NCBI RefSeq assembly: GCF_027942865.1
Contig: NC_134510.1
Span: 26,653,209-26,717,208 of the forward strand
Length of the DNA stretch: 64,000 nt
Reading direction: 5' to 3'
Origin: Odontesthes bonariensis
Taxonomy: Eukaryota > Chordata > Actinopteri > Atheriniformes > Atherinopsidae
The notes under the pieces: generated by a model
The model's database searches: none
Seen by the model: the letters and a program-made list of their open reading frames with translations, nothing else
What the model was told of the DNA's origin: nothing
Shown: one piece after another, positions 49,300 through 61,795 of the stretch
Layout: the number at the start of each line of letters is the position of its first letter
Position numbering within the stretch: the stretch's first letter is position 1
Program-made: the position numbers and the translations under genes

Positions 49300-50661
49300 A
49301 TTGCGTCTTGTTCTTCTTCTGTTACCTCCAGCTCGCCGCTTTTTCTAGTTTTCCATCTTGTGATTTCCGTATCGTGGTGAAATTAAATTAGCGATGACTG
49401 AAAGCATGTTCTCAGTGAGAGTCTATCACAGTTAATATGTGCAGTTAAGGTGTTTGTGTTTTTTCAACCTTCATGCTGAGCTTACTTCAGCTTTATCTGG
49501 GAGCTGTGTTCAAATTACCAGGCCAAGATTGCAAGAAAGCAGCTATGAAGAGTAAACCCACAAAAAGCTGGGTTTGCATTGGCCTACAACTTTCCAAAGT
49601 GCTGGTTTCTCTTTAGGTCTCTTCCGCCTTCTAGAGGTTTTGCATCTTTGCAGACTTGTTTTCCGTCGAAGTGAAGCACAGAGAGGATGAGGAAAGATTT
49701 TTCCCTTCAAAAAACTGCATAAAAGATATCTCTGCTTTTTAATTAAGGTAAGATTAAGAGTTTGTATTTGTAAAATCAAATTAAAGAGTTTTAATGTAAC
49801 TTCTGGGGCCGCTTTTGTTATCGATTTCAAGGACAAACGTGCAATTTTGACAAGGTATGAAATGCCTCATGTTTGTTTTCCCCTTAACGCGGCTTAACTA
49901 AGAGATTAAGTTTAAATCTCTTAACTCTTTTAAACAAACATGGACAAGAAAAATGTATTAACAAATGCCTTTTAGCCGTTCGTGTTACTCTCAGGGTCAA
50001 ATTAAAGCATCAAAAATTAATTTCAACACACGTTCTTTGCTGACGATTGATTGATTCTGTTGTAATTTTGTCCAGAGTGGTGGAATTGTCGCTTTGAAAT
50101 GACAAAATAGTCAATCTGTTCGTCCTACTGAAATCATGATGTAAACTTTTTCAAATCTAAAACTATTTTAAAGAACTTGGATCGAGATTCATGAGTGAAA
50201 TATATTTATCAGAATTTCTCAGATTAACTTTCTTTAACGGCAGAAAAGAATAATTAAACAAAACTTCCTGCAAACCCTTTTCCTTTTTTTGATGCACGAT
50301 CAGATGAATTTGCAGCAGCTCGACCGGAAGCATCTTAAAATGCATCATTGATCAAGTACATTAAAAGGGGCCACGGCGTGTGTTGGAATTTTTGTTTTTA
50401 GTGTTCTAAGCCTACACAGAAAGATTTGGTTATTTTTCAGCATAAGAAACAAAGGAAGGAAGGAAGTAGAGAAGGAGCTTGGTGGTAAGGGATCACATGT
50501 TTTCTTGGTAAAGTGCTCATCTCAAACAGAAGCTTTGTGTGGTCTATGTATAAAATGGATGAAGTGCTCTCTTTCGTGCTCTGAACTACTGCATTTACTT
50601 TCTTTCTGTCATGATTTTGCCTCAACAGAAGAGTGTATTTGTGTCAGACCCGACCTTCAGA
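49300..50661. other. usp5-cd4-like intergenic and 5' region
   Basis: About 1.3 kb with no coding exon that I can support. The right end must hold the promoter and 5' UTR of the CD4-like gene; I see no decisive TATA box. Confidence 0.5.
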
Positions 50662-53053
50662 ATGAAGACCATTGTGTGGTTTTGGTTTGGTGAGTGAGTC
50701 TATTCCTTAAAAACAGTAAATAATCATGTAAAATAAAGTGTTAGTTCGTTATATGTCCCTTGTGTTGCCAATACCTTTTAATAAGCAAAAGAATTATGGA
50801 TAAAATTGGCTATAGTTTGTGTTTTACTTTACCAAAAAATGTTATCCTCTCTCTACAGTGCTGGGTGCTCTCTCTGCAGCAGGTGAAGTTTATGTCGCGG
50901 AAGTTGGAAAGAAAGCTACTTTGAATTGTGGGGTCATGGTCTTCAGGTCAAATCTGGAGTGGCGTAAAAATAATGTGAAGATTATATCTCAGAGCTACAC
51001 TGGCTTCACTTCTAAAGGTACTCACAAGAATGGACAGACTTTTGTAAACTGTCACCATATCAGTAAGTTAATATAAAGTTGCATAATTATATATGTACTC
51101 TCCATTAGGCAACTCTGAAATTTCAAAAAGGTCCAGAATAAAGCAAGATATACAGCTGGAAATCTCCTCGGTGATAGAAACAGATGCTGGAGAGTTCACT
51201 TGTACAGCAGATCGGAGCACCCATACACATACACTCGTTGTGGTCAGAGGTAAGTAGCAAACCCAGGTTTAAAGTAAGATTATGAGCAATTTTTTTCCAT
51301 TCAATGGAGCACTGTGAGTGTTTAACAAAACACTCACAGTGCTCAGTGATAAACAGACTGAAAAGCAGCGTAATGAATGTGAATGTGAAAACTGTTTATG
51401 ATCACAGGTTCATTATAATGCAGACGATGAATGCATCAGTTAAAAATCTGCTGCTTTACACACATGTAACATTCGAATAGAGTCACCGTGGCACTCAAGA
51501 AGCTGAAGGAGTCATAAGAGAAAGATTTAAAATGGGCAAAATAAAAACAGAAGAGGCTAAAAAAAGACTAGTTACTGTGTACCTAAAGATTGTTTTAAAA
51601 TCTGGGTCAACATTGCTGTTTCTTTATTCCTCAGCTTTTTAGATTCCCACAGCTTTAATTTTCATCACACCCAATCTGTTGAAAGTTTATTCTAACTGAA
51701 ACCGAATTGAAAGATGCCCAAACAGCAGTTTTCAGATGCTGAATAAGATGCATTTCTTGTGACGGTTACATGTAGTAGTTTATTTCTCACTCTGTAAAAG
51801 TATCACCATTTCTCCATCAATGCCTCACACATTATATTTCAGTTTTATTCATGATATCATCCTGTCAAGTGCGGTTCTCTTCTCTCTTTGTGACGCTCAC
51901 TGCATCCTGTCCATTGTCCCCCTCTGTGCCAGTCTGGATTGAGCCATCGGCGAATCTCGAGGTGGGCAGTAAGGTTACGCTTCACTGTCAAGCAAAAGGT
52001 CTGGACCCAAGCCCTACAGTGCAGTGGCAGGGGCCAGATGGTTCCTTATCCGCTTCAGTTCTCGACCCTGTCGCTGTCTCACATGATGGGACCTGGCAGT
52101 GTGTGGTGACCATAAAAGAAAAGAAATTCTTATTTTCGCAGTCTCTGTCTGTGAGAGGTGGGGTGCTTAGACTTGTTCATGAAACTTCTTGTATATGTTG
52201 GTATCACCATAGAATATATATGTACCCAAAAGGGAAAGAAATTTGTTTTTAATTTTTCAGCTTTTGAAACTACAACTTCTACAACACCGCCCAAATCCCA
52301 AAAGCCGAAGGACAACAGTAAGTCTGCTCGCACCGAGCGTACAAACCTTCACACCAGCTCACGTATAAGACAGTTCTAAAAGTTCCTTAAAAGTTTTTTG
52401 TCTTTGCTCAGAAACTGTGATTGACCGTCAGCCTGATGTCATCATGAGGCCGTTTCTGGGCCTCAAGTTGTGGGTGTGGATTGCACTTGGAGTTGGCTGC
52501 CTGGTTCTGATCCTCCTGATCATCTTTGTCATTATCATGTGCACGAGGATCAGAAGAAAGAAGGTAAACGAGGAAAATCACTCAAAGAATTTTCATTTGC
52601 TGCCATAACAATTGAAATGGGAGGGTGGATGGAAGATAAATGGTTTCTGGAGACAACAAAAAGGTGTAATTACGCTTTTTTTTCCTGCTCTTTCTGCAGA
52701 AGAAATTTCTAAGGATCAAGCATGCCCAACAATCACAGAGGCCCAAGAAGTATTGCCAGTGTCACCAGTAAATGTTCCTAACTTTCCTCCATCAATTGAA
52801 AAATCCCTCTCTCCAGTAATATCTTCTCACTTTCTTTCAGATGCTTTTTAATAGAATCGGCTCACTTTATATGTCTGGCTGTTTGACCTTCGTTTTTCTC
52901 TGTGGCTTTTACCGAGCAATTCATTATTGTGTTGTAATTAGTGTGAAAACTTCTCCTCTTTGCTCTCTTTATCACAGCCAAACAGCTGCAGCGAAACCGC
53001 AGCAAGGACGCCGGAGAGAGAAGCCATCAGCCCTCCCGCTCCAGGCTTACTAA
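50662..53053 (+). CDS. CD4-like T-cell co-receptor with two Ig domains (CD4-2 type)
   Basis: A type I membrane protein of helper T cells, expected to bind MHC class II and recruit Lck. Exons: 50662-50689, 50859-51017, 51109-51249, 51933-52157, 52261-52317, 52412-52563, 52700-52767, 52978-53053; all phases agree, 301 residues. Signal peptide about 1-18. Ig domain 1 (C33, W44, DAGEFTC with C94) is split by an intron between exons 2 and 3, as in CD4 and LAG3. Ig domain 2 (C128, W141, DGTWQC with C166) is one exon. A Thr/Pro/Lys-rich stalk, a TM segment (about 223-247) and a basic tail with CQC (273-275), the Lck zinc-clasp motif, follow. Mammalian CD4 has four Ig domains; teleosts have a four-domain CD4-1 and shorter CD4-2 forms. 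Position next to usp5 matches the CD4 locus. LAG3 is unlikely because of the CxC tail. Confidence 0.85.
51307..51344. repeat. Perfect 17-bp inverted repeat with 4-nt loop
   Basis: gagcactgtgagtgttt (51307-51323) and aaacactcacagtgctc (51328-51344) are exact complements around AACA, in the intron between the two Ig domains of the CD4-like gene. Confidence 0.9.
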
Positions 53054-53535
53054 CGGAGTGGCATGAAAGGCAGAGAGGAGAAAGGAAAGATGATGAGTAA
53101 CAAAGAATGAAAGAAAGGAAAGGAGAAAGAGAATTAGATGGAGATCGAGAGAAGGAGAGAGCAAGCGAAAGACAACGGCGGAGTGAATGTGGCATGAATG
53201 TAAATGAGTGTTTGAATGTTCTGCATGAAAATACAATCAAATGTAATGCTGGAGGCACTTTGAGCTTTTTCAGCAGATATAACCACTGAACTTTTCACAG
53301 GATCTTTCTCCGTCTTTTGCCTCATTCCCTAATCACCAAGCCCTGACCCCGGCGTCCACCTCAGCATCTGTTTGATGTGTCAGTCTCTTCCTTATGTTGC
53401 GTTTTTTAATGATTTTTTTTGCCCACTTGAACCACCCTGCCTGCCTGCCTGGTTATTCTTACAGCAACTTAACATTTTATAAGGTCTTTTTGTGTATGTG
53501 ATGTTTGCCTATTTGTTTTGCCATTTTTGTGAATT

Positions 53536-53541
53536 AATAAA
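53536..53541 (+). promoter_or_regulatory. CD4-like gene polyadenylation signal AATAAA
   Basis: Canonical signal about 0.5 kb after the stop, followed by a GTTGTCTTTTTTT downstream element. 53054-53535 is read as 3' UTR; it contains a purine-rich GA stretch (53.07-53.19 kb). Confidence 0.7.
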
Positions 53542-54192
53542 AATATCAAAGTATCGCATCAAAATGTTGTCTTTTTTTATCCTAAAACAAAAATTATACC
53601 CAAATGCAAGGTCCTTGTATCAGACAGTATTACACATCACTACGCGCAGCACAGTCCTCTGAACATGCATTATTTCCTGAGAAATCCTAGTGTGTTCACA
53701 AGAGGTAGTTTAGTGTTATGGTGTAGGTTTAAAACTGTGGGAAAAGTGTTTTTTTCTAATGAGTGCGTACTTTAAAAAGCAATGAAAATATTAAGAATCA
53801 ATACTTTCATGAGCTTGTTCAACACAATACACACATTTCTTTTACTCTTATGTTATAAGATGCTTTTAAATGTGCCGGGATTGGTTCCAGGGTTCTCGAT
53901 CTCCCACAACTGGTGCAGTACAGTGCAGGTGTTGACCCAAGTGCAGCACAACATGCAGTCAAACACACGCCGAACACCTGTTCAACTCATGGCATACATA
54001 CATGTTCATGATTATTTAACAGTTCAAAGATATCTAACATCTTCCATCAGTTAAAGGATAATTCCTGCTCTGTAAACTTACTTCCCTTGTGGTTCTTCTC
54101 GGTTTGTGTTTGTGTGCGAGTTAAATCCTAATCTAAGCAATCCATTTAGTAGAAAAAAGTAAGGGATGGGATCATGGTTGTGTGTGACTTCC

Positions 54193-54222
54193 TGTGTGTG
54201 TGTAAGTGTGTGTAAGTGTGTA
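54193..54222. repeat. TG-rich microsatellite
   Basis: Interrupted (TG)n with two aa interruptions, downstream of the CD4-like gene. Confidence 0.7.
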
Positions 54223-57200
54223 TGAAAAAGGTACTTGCAGTGCACACAACCTACCAAATGTCAAAGCTGAGCTCATCGCTGTACTGAGAACATCACATGT
54301 AAGTACTCCTCATTATTCTGTATATGTACACAGTAAGCTACATAATACTTATTTAAAGGGTTTTCTTACAGGAGAAGGCAAGTAAGTCAGGAAAGTTATA
54401 TGTCAAAGGCTTTAATTGCTGCAACAAACACTGACAAACGTCCTGTTCGCGGCAAGAGATCCACTCTCATAACGAAGCGGCCTTTAGGGGCAAGACTCTG
54501 AACTGGAATTAGCTTCAACATTTTTTATTTACTTGACATACTTATTGATTTGTATTGGCCCTGACTGGGTCTCATGTGTTTTATTTAGCCCCAGAAATCT
54601 GGAAAAACTGATCCAAAAATAATGACAATAAGCCACAGTTCAAAGTCAGTGTTCAGTGTATTTAGGCTACAAAAGCACAGCACAGAGCTGGATCAAATTC
54701 AGCAACACTGAGGCTGATAGCTGTTTTATCACTTGACTCTAGATAAGGTTCAAACATACAAGTCTTCTAGATCTGTAGCTTTGACCTTCTGTGCAACTTA
54801 TCTCATAAGTCTACGTTATGAGCTTATACTGTGCGGACAAAATGTCCAATCAGACGTTCTTAGAACAGAATTTTCAGTTTTCTTAATACGTAAAGATGGG
54901 AACTTGTGCAACAGCAGCAGGAACATATATTTTGCAATCGTTGGACTGGGTTGTTTGCTAAACGTGTGCCAGTCTTACACAGGTAGCGCACACACTAACA
55001 GTAATTGTGCACTTTATGTTACAAATGTCAGGCAAAAAAAAATGCAGTTATAAGAATTTAACTCTTTTAATGACAGAGTGGAAGTTTATGTTGTTCCTGT
55101 TGAATGTTGGTGTTAGCTGTTGCTAACTGGAGCAGGCTTGTGGTGTGCACAGCTGCAAGTATGACACCTGATTACTGCAGTAAATACCAGTAACATTTAA
55201 AAGGCATTCAAAATAATCCACTGATTGTCAGATGCACCTGAAAATCCATGTTATTGTCAGATGAAGTCTTCCTTTATCGACTTTACACCATATATACAAT
55301 TAACTAAAGTAAATCATAGAAAATTTTGTATTTTTCTGAGGAGCACGGAGTAATTATTTATATCCCTGGCAAAATGTTTCCATTTGAATTGGAAAAATAA
55401 ATAAGTAACCCACAAGCTTGTTCTGTTTATGTATCTTAGGAGACTAATAATGCCATCAGATACAAATTTTGTTTTGTTTGGTGCGAGTGTGACAACTGAA
55501 TGAGATCTATAGTGTTTCGTGATATAAAGACCGGCCGTTCGCAGCTTCATGGCCGCGCTCGATATCTCTGGAGTGCTTGAAAAAGGAGTTAAGCAAGTAG
55601 CTTCTAGCTTGAATAACGCATGAAGGGAAATGAGATACAAACATATTGCAACTATCTGAGGAGACAGAAAATAAACAGCGAGGAAAAGTTAAAGCTTTAC
55701 AACAAATTCAAATGCCATTCTTAGTCACAACTGTAATCTGCAAATTACCAAAGTCCCAAACTGGTTTGTCTCAAGGAATTATCCCATTGGTCTTTTTCTA
55801 GCAGACATTTTGAATGTACTACTTGGGAAAAGTACTAGTGGAACATTAAGGATGGCTTTAGATTATTCAAGGTGTCTTTCATTCAACAATGATAATGTGA
55901 CCGTGAGCCAGCTGGGTTTCAGGGTCCTGCTGGCACCAGAACTCTGGAACAATGCTGGCAGCCATGATGCATTTATTAAAAAGAAGATCGTCTGAAATTG
56001 ATCAAATGAAAACCTGAGGATAAATAAGGAATGTACAGAAGAGTATTAATTCACTCTCGTAGATAATTTAGGAACTTGAGCTGAGCTTGGATAAGTTCTC
56101 TATAAAAACAGTTTGCATTTCACCAACCTACTGCACCTCCATGTTTCAAAAAAATGTATTTAAAATCAAGTTAACAGAATGTAACGATATACTGATCACG
56201 CAAACCTATATTTAATTATAAATGGTGCAAAGACAGTAAACTGCATGTTGAAACTGAGAAATTGTATTTATTTATTACTGAGATTACAAGCTAAACATTC
56301 TTAAAAAGGTGGGACACGGACACCTTTATCGTTGTTGCTGTTACAAATCTGTAAGCATTTGGGAACCAGGAGACCAATTGTAGTTCAGGATTTGTTCCTA
56401 TTTTTTTTGCTTTTTATGTGGCCTCAGTTGCTCAGCAGTTCTGAGCCTCCTTTGACATAATTTTGTTTTTTACAATACGTCAAACGCTCTTCACGGTTGA
56501 CCGGTGTGGACTGCCGGCAGGCCAGTTTAGGCCCGTGAAGACAGGCGATATTAAAACTAATCAACTTAAACAGAGCAGAATATCTCATCTAACACGGATG
56601 TAGATGTAAAGAATAATTCAAATGTTCAAAATGGTGGCTTAGGAAGTAAAAAGTAACTGAATTTGACTCTTCATCTGTTTTTATTTCTTCACGCTGCATC
56701 CGCTACCAGATCCTGCCTGAACACTGAACAGCTTAAATCACATTATAAGTCGTTCATAAGGTGATATTATGCTGCTGTGTGTGTATACTTTGATTAGTTC
56801 AAATCAGTTTAAAATATCTTGTTCAAACTTTTTTATGAACAGACTAAGATTTGTCAACGTAAACGTTCCATAGTCCACTTGACATCAGACAGCGATGCGT
56901 TTTGTGAGATATGTCAGTATATTGGATGTTTGAAATGAAAGAATGTTATTGTGGTTTGGATTTTTGCTCTTTAAATTGGGAATTATTTAGCTTTTTATAC
57001 ATATTCATAGAGTTTAAGAGGTCCAAATTGTGTCTGAGGAATGACACTGATAATTTAGAATAATGAGCGTTATGTTCTGTGTGTTTGATGACCTCACTGA
57101 CACCAGCAGGCACTTCTGACTTGGGGCTGGTCTGCCACTTCTCTGCTGTGCTGCTGCAGTCTTCTTGTCTTGCTCATTTAGAGGGCCGTTTTCCTTCTGT

Positions 57201-58923
57201 CTGTTCAGTGGATTGAGGCTTTATGACCGACTTGGCTTCTTGATAATATTCCCATGTTTGGCCACAAAAACTGTTATCGGTTTGTGTTTCGGATCATCAT
57301 CCTGCAGCATTGTCCTGAAATTTAAAGGGGTTGTGCACAAATGATACCATTGCTGTTCATCTAATAAAACACATAAACCTGAATGCAGCAGTTATTGTTT
57401 TAGGTCTGGTTTTGTGCTGGAAACAAGAGCCAAAATAAAGCCCCATGGCTTAACTCATTTTGTATTGCACCGTTGTAAAGAATAAAAGTCATTACAGTTC
57501 TTCATTTCCTCTGTTTTGGACTTTAGTGGCAAGCAACAAGTCATGATTTAAGCCACATTGACATCTACTGCAGAGGCTTAATGTGTTTTCTGCTCTTCTC
57601 TGTAGGCGATTACCAAGCTGTGTTTCCCTGTTATGAAAGCATAACTGTCTGTTCACTGGGGGTGTATGAGACATTAGGATTCCCTCTTCATGGCTTCATA
57701 ATAACCTCCAGTTATCTTACTCAGTTCTCTTTTTCATTCTCTTATACAAATGAACATACTCACAGCCACACATAAGCAACCATTCAAAGTGAAACTGAAA
57801 TTCATAAAGCAGTGTATTTCCCTCCCTCCTGTATTTCCATTTTGCTTGTCTTTCCATCAGGAGTCCTATCAGACCAGTAAATGGAGTTTTGTGTGCTCAT
57901 ATTGAGTATGTTATTCTTATTTCAAACACTATCGAGAGTAAAACGAAGCCCCGCAATCACCTGACAAAACTTTGTAATGTACCAAACACTATTTGTATTA
58001 AATGTAAAACAGCCGTGCACTAATCAAAATGTTGATGTGTGAGTTTTTGGAGCAGCAGGAGACGGCTTACAGAGCTTCAAACAGTCAGCTGTGCTGCAGC
58101 TGCAGGTGCAAACTGAACCACTGCTGTATGTTTTATTCATTTTTAACAACTGTCTCTACAATCTCTCAATGTGAAATGTTCATCCGTGGGGTGATTTCCT
58201 CTCCTGTAAACTCCCCTCATGTTTAGCTTCACCTCCACGCAGGTTTCAGTTGTCACCAGTCTGTGAGATTGCGATTGATTGCCGATCAGTTCTAGGCGGA
58301 TGATGTCGCCGTCTCATTTGTAGCAGAATAATATTCGAGTGATGGTCCTCTACCGCTGCTGTGTTGGCCTGATCCATTTAAAGCCGCACGAGTGAACATG
58401 TGCTTATAGGCTCAGGGTACCAAGCAGTTAACCAGGAAATAAGACTTGGTGGTTAAATGGTCAAAGTCTGTTGGATTGAGGTGGAAACGGATGGTTGTGT
58501 GCACCTGTGTGTGTCAGAGGATCAACATTATGCCACCGAAATATATGTTTTGTATTGTTGCTGTTCCAGTCGAGCTAAGGCGAGTTTACAAGTTTATATT
58601 TTTTCAAGTCGACCGTGTAGGATGCTCACAAACAAATATACACAGACAAAACAACTTTTTTCACAGTGTTTCCATAGGAAAATCTACAGTTCTTTTTCTG
58701 TGTACGTAAACACTAACATTTACATTTCAGCAAGTCTGCTGAATTAAGCAGATTCATTTCCTTAGAAAAATCCCTCTTTTTGTTAACTGTGTTTATAGCG
58801 ACAGAAAAGAGGAAATTCAAAATGAAAAGAATAAACTATTGAAGACTGGAACTGTGTTCGGAGTAACTTTTGAAAGTGTTTTTCATTAGATGAACTTGGC
58901 ATTTTATCCTCCATCTGCCTTTC

Positions 58924-58954
58924 TAATGCGGCTCTTCATTTTGGAGCCGCATTA
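58924..58954. repeat. Perfect 11-bp inverted repeat
   Basis: taatgcggctc (58924-58934) and gagccgcatta (58944-58954) are exact complements around a 9-nt loop. Confidence 0.7.
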
Positions 58955-61765
58955 TGAAGCGATACATTTGCTGGCAGTATGGAAGGAGGAAACAATGTCA
59001 GTTTTGATAAAACTGTTCAAATGTTCATGCAGTGTTGTTATATGACAAACTAATCTAATGCAATCGTAAAAAATATGCCCCAATTCAAAGCTAATGGGAA
59101 CATCGGGTGAAAGACTTTCAACCCAGCAAGAGTGTAGCAACACAACGGAATAAAGGTGTTTCTATCTTATCCTCCGTTGTTTCACAAATGTTTTCTTTCT
59201 TCAAAGGATAGAGGTACTACATATACAGCTTGTGTTCAAATGCAATTTAATGCAAAAATCAAATGACATTTAACATTTCCTTGAGACATGAAAACCATTT
59301 ATTGACACTAACAACTGAATTTACTGAAGCATTCAGTATTGCTGACAACAGCCTTTCTTTATTTCTATTTTGGTTGCCCCAGTCTACATTTGAATGTATT
59401 TTTAATAACAAGATGAATAATCTGGTTATCTTGATTTTCTACAGTAATACAGAAAGGCAACATTTGCTGCACAAACAGTAAATGCTGCAGACTTGTATGT
59501 AGGCGCTGTGGAAGTGCACAGCAGTTTTTCCATGGTAAACCAACGTCATCGTACCTTCATCAGCTTAAACCTGATCACAACTTTGTAGCTGCAATGCATT
59601 TGTTAGTTTCTTCATTAACGTCAGTGAAGTTGTCCTCAGGAAAAAACAACTCACTTAACTTGAACTTTACAACAGACTGCACTGCTGTGAATATCACTTG
59701 AATATGAAATGATTCAAAATCACAGCACATTAAAGTGACTGCATTGTTTCTTAAAATTCAAGAATTCCCTCTCGTAGAAACATAAACCTACAATAGATCT
59801 ATTATAGAATAATACTGATAATAATATACAAACGCCACAGTAAGAACTCAATGTAACATAAGTCGGCACAGACTTTTCCTCAGCATAGAGGATACCAGTG
59901 TTGCCCAAGTTTATGAGGAGATGTTCTGCCACAGTGTTTTTCAGCTGCTCTTTGCTGGAGGGGTTGTCCTGTGCTACTTCTGTCTTTAAGATTCTCTGAC
60001 GGTGTTTTAATAGACTCAAACTGACACACTTGGCCGTTCATAGTTCTCACTCTTCTTCTTCTGTAGACATTTATGGAAGTGTGTCACTATAATGCTGAAA
60101 TATTCCTCGCCCCGCAAACCTTTGATGATTGGGAATCCCTTTGTCATTTTTGTATTTCCACAGGTATTTATGTTTCCACTGATAAATTACATTTCTCAGC
60201 ACCTTTTTCATTGGTCTGTGCTGATTGCGTTCACTTTGGTACTCTCGGCCACATTCATGACAAATCCGCTGGATACTTTGACATATTTGGAATTATATTA
60301 TTATATTCTAATCAAAAAATATGCTCCAAACAGTCATCAGGCTTATTTCGAACATCATTAGCATTGTGTAATAGCGTAGTTCTGTGCCCAGGAGCAAGAG
60401 AGGGTCATTTTTCTTTTAATGCTGTTCATACAGGTTGATGTTTTGTAGTATTCATCGATTCGTCTAAGCTGTCACAGAAACACAAATTTCCACTAAGAAG
60501 CAGCAGGCCAAATCTGGAGCACTCGCTTGTCTGTTTCAGTATCCCACTGACAGCGGCGACATGGAAGGCAATAATGTATCTGATTTTCTGATTTTTGGTG
60601 GTGTTGCTCATTGTATAACTCCTGATTACTGCTGCGACTGTGTTTCCACAGATATTTAACTGATCACAGATCTTCCTGTATCTCTAAGTTCTTTCGGCAG
60701 TTCTTGTCCACGTGAAGCCATGACATGTTGACATGCTGATAGACACTGTCAGAAAACTGAGAAAGTTCTGGTGTTCACAGGCAAGTTTTAGAGGGTGCCT
60801 GGGCAATTGATTGGAAATTACCATTAATTTTAGTGATCGCAGGCTGTCTGTTATGCGTGTCAGTACTTCCAGGTGTTTTCATTGCTGTTGTAGTAAGATT
60901 CTTCTTCAGGGTGTGTGTTTTAAACGCTGTCTTTCTTTGGTGTTTGTTCTTGGTTGTTCATAAGAGGAAATGCTCCACCACTACTGTCACTGTTCTGCAC
61001 AGGGGTGTGAGCTCCCATCTGTTGAATACTAAGTTTTGAACTTTATTTGTATTCCGACATGATTCATCTTCTGTTACGACCCTGGTGTCAAAATCCACGC
61101 TGTCTAAAACGAAAACAAAGAATCTATATTTCCATTCTGATGAAATAATCATCCAGCAGCCGACAAACTAAAAATAACTCGCACATCAGTGTGTACGGCT
61201 GATGGAGGTGCAGAGATGTGTGGGAGAGAAGGTAAACTTTACTGTCTTTATATGCTGTTTCACAAGCTGGTTTCAAAGAAACTTGAATGAAGTTCCCCTC
61301 ATGAGGTAACAGACAAAATGTTTTCTGTCATTGAACCAAATGTCACTTTTTTCTGACGACCAGCCCCCTTTCCGCTGACATTTTGTATATTTGTTACAAC
61401 ATAAGAACAACTACAGACACTCAATTCTTTACCTTCCCTGAATCACAGACCCTCAGACATCCTGCTGTGTCCAGGCTTCCTGCTTCAGTTAAACCAAACA
61501 CCGTGATTAAACGTGACTTGGTTATCGAATATGCAAAAAACACGAGGAAAATGAGGGAAACCCTCTGTAGGAGACAATGGAGGATGAGCAAGACAAAAGT
61601 ATGTGAAAAGAGTGAATCACCCTTGTTTCTTGCTTGTGGCCCACACTTTGTCTTTCTCTCTTTCAGTAATGACACAATGTGGGCCACACGCCCTCGTTAG
61701 ATGAGTGACTAATGAGGGAGTCCTCACTTTCAGGTGTTTTCCATCAAAATCACGACTCAGAAAGA

Positions 61766-61795
61766 GAAATTCTTCCACTGAGGAAAACACAGAAC
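61766..61795 (+). repeat. Dispersed direct repeat, copy 1
   Basis: A 30-bp block matches 63689-63718 with one mismatch (gaaattcttccactgaggaa core). Similar ccatcaaaatca text also precedes both copies, at 61741 and 63661. Confidence 0.7.

Noticed and set aside
50662-53053. LAG3 instead of CD4
   Set aside because: LAG3 has four Ig domains and lacks a CxC Lck motif; this tail has CQC.
54733-55053. 106-residue plus-strand ORF near the CD4-like gene
   Set aside because: Contains several Cys but lacks the Ig Cys-Trp-DxGxYxC pattern.
59720-60019. 99-residue minus-strand ORF MSLLKHRQRILK...
   Set aside because: No recognisable domain, no splice partners and no neighbours that support it; length is possible by chance in AT-rich DNA.
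60833-61039. Hydrophobic 68-residue ORF that might be a transmembrane exon of a CD4 paralogue
   Set aside because: Hydrophobicity follows from T-rich sequence; no Ig exons precede it and no CxC tail follows.
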